A stretch of DNA of 64,000 bases, taken from positions 1 to 64,000 of the forward strand of contig NZ_JADBEL010000015.1 of NCBI RefSeq assembly GCF_014873855.1, written 5' to 3'. The position numbers were made by a program, and so were the translations under genes. The notes under the pieces are model-generated. The model saw only the letters and a program-made list of their open reading frames with translations. It ran no database searches and had not been told where the DNA came from. Positions within the stretch are counted from its first letter, which is position 1, and the number at the start of each line of letters is the position of its first letter. The DNA is from Sporosarcina limicola (GTDB taxonomy: Bacteria > Bacillota > Bacilli > Bacillales_A > Planococcaceae). This document shows, in pieces, positions 37,765 to 44,218 of the stretch.

Positions 37765-38310
37765 TTTATCACTATCTCATCTTTATATGTACAGTAAAAG
37801 GGAAAGGAGTATAGTTCACACAAATGGGGGTATTTCTCTATAAACCCTTATATACCAAGTGTTCATCATTATGATCCCGACTGGGCTCGAACCAGCGACC
37901 CCTACTTTGTCGTTTTTGTATCCCTTAAATAAACTGGTTAAGCTGGAAATAAGTTTGATTTAAGAAGGTTTTAGCGAATTGGTAAATCAATTCAGTAAAA
38001 TAGGTTTGGTACAGAAAATTAATTACGCGGACAAATTGCGGACAAGAAAGTCAGCCTGGCATTCCTAGTTTGGAATGAGAAATGTGGAACCATCTTTTAC
38101 TATGTACTCATTTTCCTCTTGTTTATTGTTAAGAAAATAAAGTAGCTAACTACCAAAACGACTAAGTACAAAAGTTCCGGAAAAACAAAAGGAACATCGA
38201 TTACGCGTTTGCCATAAAAATTGAAGAAATAAAAAAGAAAATTAATTAGTTAAAAAATGGTTCATTTTACAATTATACCTTTTAGAAAATAAAAGAAATT
38301 TTGTAATCTA
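37765..38310. other. Intergenic region left of the lanthipeptide cluster
   Basis: No ORF. Contains the tRNA 3' end above and, at 38027-38045, the direct repeat GCGGACAA-ATT-GCGGACAA of the kind seen at ends of integrase-type elements. Becomes strongly AT-rich towards the precursor promoter. Confidence 0.55.
37871..37912 (-). pseudogene. 3' end of a tRNA gene (attachment-site remnant)
   Basis: Read on the minus strand, about 40 bases give a T-arm (GCTGG-TTCGAGC-CCAGT) followed by a 3' acceptor strand CGGGATCA. The 5' half of a tRNA is not found before it. Isolated tRNA 3' ends usually mark att sites of integrated elements. Isotype not determined. Confidence 0.7.
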
Positions 38311-38339
38311 TTGCAATTAACTAAATAATGGATTAGTAT
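38311..38339 (+). promoter_or_regulatory. Promoter of lanthipeptide precursor gene 1
   Basis: TTGCAA (38311-38316), 17-base spacer, TAGTAT (38334-38339), 31 bases before the precursor ATG. Fits a sigma-A promoter. Confidence 0.6.
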
Positions 38340-38370
38340 AGGGATATCCACATTAAAGGAGGTGACAAAC

Positions 38371-38496
38371 ATGACAGGTTTATTAGATCTTCAAAGAATG
38401 GATGTAACTGCATCTTTTAGTGCTAACGCTGATATGTCACCATTTGGCTCTTGTGTTTTTAACAGTTGTAATGTTCCAACTAAAACCGGAAACTAA
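38371..38496 (+). CDS. Class III lanthipeptide precursor peptide, copy 1
   Basis: 41-residue peptide with AAGGAGGTG at about 7 bases. The N-terminal MTGLLDLQRMDV carries LLDLQ, the amphipathic leader motif that class III synthetases recognise (ILELQ/LLDLQ type). The C-terminal half is rich in Ser/Thr and has the only two Cys: SPFGSCVFNSCNVPTKTGN (residues 23-41). Ser and Thr would be phosphorylated and dehydrated, then joined to C28 and C33 as lanthionine or labionin. Two S-C dyads (S27-C28, S32-C33) are spaced by three residues. Too short for routine gene calling. Followed by a near-identical second copy, the LanKC and an exporter. Confidence 0.93.
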   Translation: MTGLLDLQRMDVTASFSANADMSPFGSCVFNSCNVPTKTGN

Positions 38497-38571
38497 ATTC
38501 CTAAAAAACAAACTAACAAAAATGTGATTGAAAAGGCCTTTTTAAGAAAATTGAAAAATTTCTGTAGTTCC

Positions 38572-38600
38572 TTCAGATTAACCAAGTAATGGATTAAGAT
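38572..38600 (+). promoter_or_regulatory. Promoter-like sequence of precursor gene 2
   Basis: TTCAGA (38572-38577), 17-base spacer, TAAGAT (38595-38600). Homologous to the promoter of copy 1 but diverged in both boxes, so probably weaker. Confidence 0.4.
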
Positions 38601-38631
38601 ACAATTATACAGATTAAAGGAGGTGACAAAC

Positions 38632-38757
38632 ATGACAGGTTTATTAGATCTTCAAAGAATGGATGTAACTGCACCTTTTAGTGCTAACGCTGATATGTCA
38701 CCATTTGCCTCTTGTGTTTTTAACAGTTGTAATGGTCCAACTAAAACCGGAAACTAA
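38632..38757 (+). CDS. Class III lanthipeptide precursor peptide, copy 2
   Basis: 41 residues, tandem copy at an offset of 261 bases with the same ribosome site and 5' leader. It differs from copy 1 by three single-base changes, each altering a residue: S15P, G26A and V35G. No silent change is present. The leader motif LLDLQ, both S-C dyads and the TKTGN end are conserved. S15 is therefore not needed for a shared ring pattern. The two products would differ slightly in the modified core, as in two-component or paired lanthipeptides, but each may act alone. Confidence 0.93.
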   Translation: MTGLLDLQRMDVTAPFSANADMSPFASCVFNSCNGPTKTGN

Positions 38758-38794
38758 ATTCCTAAAAAAACAAATTAACAAAAATGTAATTGAA

Positions 38795-38823
38795 AAGGCC
38801 GGGTATTTTATATACTCAGCCTT
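38795..38823 (+). terminator. Attenuator hairpin between precursors and synthetase
   Basis: AAGGCCGGGTAT, loop TTTAT, ATACTCAGCCTT: a 12-bp stem with one mismatch and one G-U pair, then ATCTTTT. The same GAAAAGGCC start follows copy 1 without the hairpin. It would let the peptides be made in excess over the enzyme. Confidence 0.6.
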
Positions 38824-38867
38824 ATCTTTTAACTTATTATAATAGAATAGAAAGAGGTGGACATAAA

Positions 38868-41504
38868 ATGTTACCAGTGAAATATTCTAATCATGCTGTA
38901 GCCTTTAAAAATAATACATCATTTTATATGATAAATAATAATTTTAAACATAATGAAGATAGTTTTATAAATCTTGTTGATTTTGATAAAAATAAAGTTG
39001 AAATTTATATAAAAAACCCGTGGACTATATTTATTTTCAATAAGAATATCTCTGATAAAAGAACAGCAGATTGGAAAATACATATTTCTTCAACTATTGA
39101 TAATCATGAAGAAGTGCTTAAAATTGCAGCAAATTACTGTATAAAAAATGAAATCAATTTTAAGTTCACAGCAGATTTAGATAAATTTAGAGAAATCAAT
39201 GGAAAGGCAACTAATCGAGCAAGTCATGGAAAATTCATTGTTCTATATCCTCCTGAAGACTCTATTTTAACAGTATTAGAAGACTTGCATTATAAAACAA
39301 AGGTTTTTGAAGGACCTTATATCCTCTCAGACAAACCATATAAGGATTCAAAAATTTTGTTTTATCGATATGGTGAATTTATTCCGATTAGAAGAGTTTC
39401 TGAGCGGGGTACAACAGAAACATTTATCAAAAACAATGAGAATAAATTAGTCCAAGATATGAGAGTACCTTATTATCGTATTCCAGAATGGGTTGAAGAT
39501 TTAAATGTTCCGATAAAAACTGAAAAAGAATCATTGTTTTTATCAAAGTACAAACCTAAAGAAGCCTTACAATTTTCTTCAAGTGGAGGGATATATCTTG
39601 TAGAAGATCAGGTTGAAAAGCAATGGATTGCAATAGAAGCTAGGCAATATTCAGCTTTAGATTATGCAGGATTCTATGCTCCTGAAAGATTAGAAAGAGA
39701 AAAAGATTTTTTAATTCAACTAGAAAAAACCGGCATCACTCCAAAAGTAAGTGATTTTATTTTAGAGCATGGAAATGGATATTTAGTAGAAGAGAAAATT
39801 GAAGGTAAATCTTTGAGGGTATACACATATACAAAAAATCCTCTAATAAGTTTAGAGAGAGATGTATCTAAAATAAAAAAATATTACGAGAATATACTTG
39901 ATATTTTCAACCAATTGATTGAAAAAATCGGTATTATTCATGAACACGGTATAGCCATCTATGACATATCAGATGCAAATGTTATATTGGAGGAAAAAGA
40001 AGATGGCTCTTTTAATGTTAGAATAATTGATTTAGAACACTCTATGTTTCTTGATGAAACGGAAGAATTAAGAGTGGATACAATTGGTTATCGTTCTAAA
40101 GAGAAAAATCTAGTGAAAAAAGATTTAGACAAGATAATGCTAATAGGTATGGTTATGATATATCCCATTAATAATTTGTATGAATTAGATGAAACTAAAA
40201 AAATCGCATTGTTAGAATGGGCGCAAGAAAATGCACCTTTTTTGCTTGATGAATATGTTGATATTTTATTAAATCATTTCAAAACTCAGGGTTTGATTAG
40301 TCATAGAACCAAATCTTCTACTAAATATAAAGGAACAGATTTAATCGAACTTACAAGTTCGATACTTGGTTTATTTGATTTTTCATCAAAAGAAAAAGGC
40401 TATTATATCCCCGCAGATCCGCATATTTTTAATACAAATCCGTTTAGTATCAGTCATGGAATCTATGGGATATTGTTTGGTATTTATCAAACATATCGTA
40501 ATTTAGATGAGCCAACTCCAGTTCTATTAGAAGAAATTAGCTTAGAAGTTTTCGAAAGAGAATTTTCTAGTATAAAGAATCTGCCGAGAAACTTGCTAAT
40601 CGGAAGTTCAGGGATCGTAGTCTATTTATTAAAAATAGATTTGATTGATGAAGCACGGATTTTATACAAGGAAGTAGCTGCGCATCCGGCACCTTTATTA
40701 AATGATTTGTTTTATGGCAAAGCCGGATTAGTTATTATGCATTTGTATTATTGGATGAAAACGAAAGACACTAAATCTAAGGAACAAGCGAAGGCTCTAT
40801 CAGATCAAATGATAGAAGGGGATGAGTTGGAGTACTCCGGTCTTTATGAAGGAAAAGCAGGAGTCTCTCTTGCCTTGTTATTAACTTATGTGGTGACTGG
40901 TGAAAGAAAATATCTAGAGGAATCAGAAAAAATATTAAAAGAAGTTTTGGATATGCTTTATACAAACAAAATTGGGAATTTAACAATTAACAGAAAGAAA
41001 AAAGGTAGCGGAGAGTCCGTAGAGTCCGCATTTTTATTTAATGGGCTTTCTGGTGTTGGAATGTTATTGATTTCGTTTTATCGTATAACAAGGAATCCGG
41101 AGCATAAAAATTACCTCGATAAGATTGCAAAAAGTTTAGAGCATAAGATTCAATATTTCCCGGGTTTGATGAGAGGGCTCGCCGGAGTTGCTGACTTCTT
41201 GATCTCATATTATCAATTGGTCGAAGAAGATCCAGAGGTATATGAAAGTATAGAGGGAAAAATTTCAACGTTTAGACTTTTTGAGGTGTTTAGCGAACAT
41301 GAAGGTAAATCTTTAGGGTTTCCTGGTGAGCAATCACTTAAAATTGCTCATGATTTTTATACAGGATCTATGGGGATTGTTTCTGTTATTAGTAGATGGA
41401 TATCGTTTATTAACAATGAAAAGATAACCACTAGTACCGATATAGTTTTATCTATAGCAGAAGAAATAATCGATCATCAAAGAAACAAGTTTAGAAACCA
41501 TTGA
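38868..41504 (+). CDS. Class III lanthionine synthetase (LanKC)
   Basis: 878 residues from the ATG at 38868 with AAAGAGGTGG; the frame is open 26 codons further but that part overlaps the attenuator. Three domains as in LanKC. (1) An N-terminal lyase-like domain of about 200 residues. (2) A Ser/Thr kinase domain (about 225-480) with glycine-rich SSGGIYLVED, catalytic loop IYDISDANV (D366, N371) and Mg ligand D388 in IIDLEHS. (3) A C-terminal cyclase-like barrel (about 520-878) with repeated GIYGILFG, YEGKAGVSLAL, FNGLSGVGMLL, MRGLAGVADFL and TGSMGIVSV. The Cys/His zinc ligands of LanC and class IV enzymes are absent, so class III. Odd: the usual nucleotide-binding lysine before EAR is I256 (IAIEARQY). 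Strongly AT-rich compared with flanking genes. Confidence 0.92.
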   Translation: MLPVKYSNHAVAFKNNTSFYMINNNFKHNEDSFINLVDFDKNKVEIYIKNPWTIFIFNKNISDKRTADWKIHISSTIDNHEEVLKIAANYCIKNEINFKFTADLDKFREINGKATNRASHGKFIVLYPPEDSILTVLEDLHYKTKVFEGPYILSDKPYKDSKILFYRYGEFIPIRRVSERGTTETFIKNNENKLVQDMRVPYYRIPEWVEDLNVPIKTEKESLFLSKYKPKEALQFSSSGGIYLVEDQVEKQWIAIEARQYSALDYAGFYAPERLEREKDFLIQLEKTGITPKVSDFILEHGNGYLVEEKIEGKSLRVYTYTKNPLISLERDVSKIKKYYENILDIFNQLIEKIGIIHEHGIAIYDISDANVILEEKEDGSFNVRIIDLEHSMFLDETEELRVDTIGYRSKEKNLVKKDLDKIMLIGMVMIYPINNLYELDETKKIALLEWAQENAPFLLDEYVDILLNHFKTQGLISHRTKSSTKYKGTDLIELTSSILGLFDFSSKEKGYYIPADPHIFNTNPFSISHGIYGILFGIYQTYRNLDEPTPVLLEEISLEVFEREFSSIKNLPRNLLIGSSGIVVYLLKIDLIDEARILYKEVAAHPAPLLNDLFYGKAGLVIMHLYYWMKTKDTKSKEQAKALSDQMIEGDELEYSGLYEGKAGVSLALLLTYVVTGERKYLEESEKILKEVLDMLYTNKIGNLTINRKKKGSGESVESAFLFNGLSGVGMLLISFYRITRNPEHKNYLDKIAKSLEHKIQYFPGLMRGLAGVADFLISYYQLVEEDPEVYESIEGKISTFRLFEVFSEHEGKSLGFPGEQSLKIAHDFYTGSMGIVSVISRWISFINNEKITTSTDIVLSIAEEIIDHQRNKFRNH

Positions 41505-41518
41505 ATAGGGTGAGAGCG

Positions 41519-43135
41519 ATGAAATTGATGATTAAACACGGGAGTGCAAAATATGTAATTTTTGTTTTGATTGGTTTGGTTGTTGCGTCCATTGAAGGAT
41601 TCTTGTTGCCACAGACCATCCGACTCGTTATTGGAGGATTAGAAAATGGAAGTAAGCAAGAACTCGCATTCGGAGTAGGCTTCGGTATTGTAGGGTTCCT
41701 AGTTCTTGGTCTTGGTGGATACTTTTATCAATATAGCATAGCAAAATTAATGAAAAATTTTAATGTCAGTGTGAAATCGACTGTTTATGAACATCATGTT
41801 CATAAACACCAAAAAGGTTCAGACGCCAGATCATCGGATGTACTTTCTTTTCTTCAAAATGATGTTAAATTGTTAGAGAATAATTATATTATGGCTTGGA
41901 TTACAGCAGTTCAAACTATTGTTTTAGTTACTGTAGCGAGTGGATATATTTTGTCTATCAATCTTAAATTAGGTTTTATCTTTATCGTGTTTGCTTTAGT
42001 CACTATGATTTTTCCGAAACTAAATCAAAAGAAAATTGAAAACAGCGCTAAAGATTGGAGTAAGGCCAACGAAGATTACACTAATGAATTAATTGAAGAT
42101 ATTAAAGGTGTTGAAACAATTATTGGTTATCAGCGTGAACAAACATTTTTTGAACGCTTAAAGGTTAGTATTGCTAATGCAGAAGATAAAAATGTTAAGA
42201 TGACCTTGGCACAAGTGGTAGCAAGTCTAACTGCCTATGTCGCATCGCATATCTTGAGCTTGATCCCGGTCTTTATCGGTGGGATCTTTGTCTTTAATGG
42301 ATTGCTAGAAGTCGATGCATTAGTAGCAGTATTTATCGCTAGTGACCGCATTGCTAACCCACTATCTGTCGCTGCTGCAAATATTAACAAGCTGTCAACA
42401 ACTAGTGGTATTCATAAAAAACTCTCGATTATTGAAGAGGAAAATAACGCATTTAAACAAACCGATAATCATTCTTTTGAAAGTATTCTTCCCCTCGAAA
42501 TTCGAAATGGCACCGTACAATTTGAAAATAATTTAGTATTAGATAGCTTCGATCTGGTGATCAATGCTGGAGAGAAGTTGCTGCTACTCGGTGAGTCGGG
42601 ATCTGGTAAAACAACGATTCTGAATTTAATTCAACAACATATTCCTCTACCAGATGGACAGATAACATATGGGGATAAGAGCGAGCAAAGCACACGCGCT
42701 ATTAATCGAAACATTAGTTATATACGTCAAACTCCCATGATATTTGATGACACTCTAGAGTTCAACCTCACATTAGGCGAAGACTTTGAACCAGGAGAAT
42801 TGGATCAAGCAATTAAAGCTGCTGGGTTGTCATCTGTCGTTAAAGAAAGAGGACTTGATTTTGTCGTCGGAGAAAATGGTCAAAACCTTTCCGGTGGGCA
42901 GAATCAGCGAGTCGAAATCGCACGTGCAATCTTGAGAGAACGCGAGTTGTTAATTGCGGATGAAGTGACTGCAGCACTCGATAAAGAAACTGCTGAGGGC
43001 ATTCATGATACGCTCTTTAGCTTACCTCAAGCGATTATTGAAGTTAGTCATCATGTTAAGGAAGATGATTTTGCTGACTATGACCGTGTGTACCAGATTG
43101 AAAATAGAAAATTAAAGTCAACAACTTATAAATAA
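41519..43135 (+). CDS. ABC exporter of the lanthipeptide cluster
   Basis: 538 residues, membrane domain fused to ATPase (half-transporter, works as a dimer). Starts at the ATG at 41519 with AGGG at 8 bases, 14 bases after the synthetase stop; a TTG at 41501 is also in frame. Six helices in residues 1-300 (type IV exporter fold), then Walker A GESGSGKTT near 360, YIRQTPMIFDDTLEFN (Q-loop), signature LSGGQNQRVEIARA, Walker B LLIADEVTAALD and a switch histidine in VSHHV. There is no N-terminal C39 peptidase, so it does not cut the leader itself. Likely exports the modified peptide; could also give self-protection. Confidence 0.9.
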   Translation: MKLMIKHGSAKYVIFVLIGLVVASIEGFLLPQTIRLVIGGLENGSKQELAFGVGFGIVGFLVLGLGGYFYQYSIAKLMKNFNVSVKSTVYEHHVHKHQKGSDARSSDVLSFLQNDVKLLENNYIMAWITAVQTIVLVTVASGYILSINLKLGFIFIVFALVTMIFPKLNQKKIENSAKDWSKANEDYTNELIEDIKGVETIIGYQREQTFFERLKVSIANAEDKNVKMTLAQVVASLTAYVASHILSLIPVFIGGIFVFNGLLEVDALVAVFIASDRIANPLSVAAANINKLSTTSGIHKKLSIIEEENNAFKQTDNHSFESILPLEIRNGTVQFENNLVLDSFDLVINAGEKLLLLGESGSGKTTILNLIQQHIPLPDGQITYGDKSEQSTRAINRNISYIRQTPMIFDDTLEFNLTLGEDFEPGELDQAIKAAGLSSVVKERGLDFVVGENGQNLSGGQNQRVEIARAILRERELLIADEVTAALDKETAEGIHDTLFSLPQAIIEVSHHVKEDDFADYDRVYQIENRKLKSTTYK

Positions 43136-43690
43136 AAACAGTGCTATATAGTCGGCACTTAACAAATAGAATGTTCTTCCAACACCGCTTTGTCGCTGAG
43201 GAAGGATTGAACTACATCCTTCCTTGGTGATGATCTTATTACTCCGGCTCACACTTGTCGCTCTTTCGCTAGATTTGTTCGTTATACTGGTGAGATATAC
43301 CACCTAGTAAATGCCAAATAAGTAGTGCCGAATATATAGTTATAAAATGAACTACAATAACTCTCGAAAAGACGTCATATATACTCAAGAGAATTCGCAA
43401 CTGAATAAGAAACACTGGTTTTATTGTGTACGGTTTTGGATAAAAGCATACCAGTAGAACTGAATAGCAAAGCTCTCTCAAATTGAGAGGGCTTTACGTG
43501 TTTTTAAGGAGATCTCCTGGCCACTGCATCTGTTTGGAAATAAGTACTTGCTTGTTTTAGAAAGTCTGATAATCATATATAAGGCTGAACTTAGGTATAT
43601 TAAAAGAAATAGCAGATCAACATCCAGTACTTTCCTAAAAAGAAACTTGAAAGGTGATTTCGCCGTATTTTACCGACTATTATTATACTT
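43136..43690. other. Intergenic region right of the lanthipeptide cluster
   Basis: No gene. A perfect hairpin AAGGAAGGAT-TGAACT-AC-ATCCTTCCTT lies at 43199-43225 and a terminator at 43469-43495. The rest looks like mixed debris. Confidence 0.5.
43469..43495 (+). terminator. Terminator-like hairpin downstream of the exporter
   Basis: AAAGCTCTCTCAA-ATT-GAGAGGGCTTT, one mismatch, short T-run. 330 bases after the exporter stop, the nearest terminator for the cluster. Confidence 0.55.
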
Positions 43691-44212
43691 AAATGATAAC
43701 CACTTTGCTCATTATCGCTAAAATGAACATAGCTTCCCTTACCCCAAAATCAGCTTCCAAGACTATTACTTCCATATACACCGCCATTTCTTATATTTTC
43801 CGGATCTATTGTCACAAACCACTTTTCTATTCCTATTGTCCCTATTCGTATCATTTGACCAATTCATTAACCATTACCCCAATTGTATTTGATTATCTAT
43901 TTTTCTTGAAATTTTCGGATACTAACAGTACGCTTATTATTGGAACTGTAATGATTAAAAACCGTCAATAACCCACGCCATGCAGTAAATCTGTGAGCTT
44001 CCGCAATCGCTTTTACTGTAATGATGAGACTCCATATTCCTAATACAATACCAATAAAACCACTAATAAATAGTCAAATCAATTTACCGACTGAAATATC
44101 AAATTTTTCAATAAATAATACCTCACCTAGTATGAGAAGATCCGGAATCCAAAAAAGTCCCCCAACTATGATCGGTATGTATGAAATTGCACAAGCTATT
44201 TTCAACAGACAC
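43691..44212 (-). pseudogene. Yip1-family protein remnant, with possible membrane-fusion-protein piece
   Basis: Minus strand from 44212: KIACAISYIPIIVGGLFWIP and DLLILGEVLFIEKFDISVGK, an in-frame TGA, then LFISGFIGIVLGIWSLIITV and KAIAEAHRFTAWRGLLTV. A frameshift follows before VPIISVLLVSENFKKNR. The VKAIAEAHRFTAWRGLL stretch is characteristic of Yip1-domain membrane proteins such as YknW. Further along (43.8 kb) WFVTIDPENIRNGGVYGSN may be a piece of the next gene, in the style of YknX. At least two disabling lesions. Confidence 0.65.
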
Positions 44213-44218
44213 AATTTT

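Noticed and set aside
38371-38757. Precursor pair as a type I toxin-antitoxin or a leader-peptide pair
   Set aside because: LLDLQ leader, conserved Ser-Cys dyads and the adjoining LanKC and exporter fit lanthipeptide precursors; there is no antisense RNA arrangement.
38790-38867. Longer N-terminus for the LanKC from an ATG at 38790
   Set aside because: It would put the attenuator hairpin inside the coding sequence and lacks a ribosome site. The ATG at 38868 has a strong one, and the resulting length suits the family.
32697-44217. CRISPR array among the short repeats of the accessory zone
   Set aside because: Repeats are palindromic singles or a two-copy tandem (the precursor genes), with no regular spacer pattern and no cas genes.
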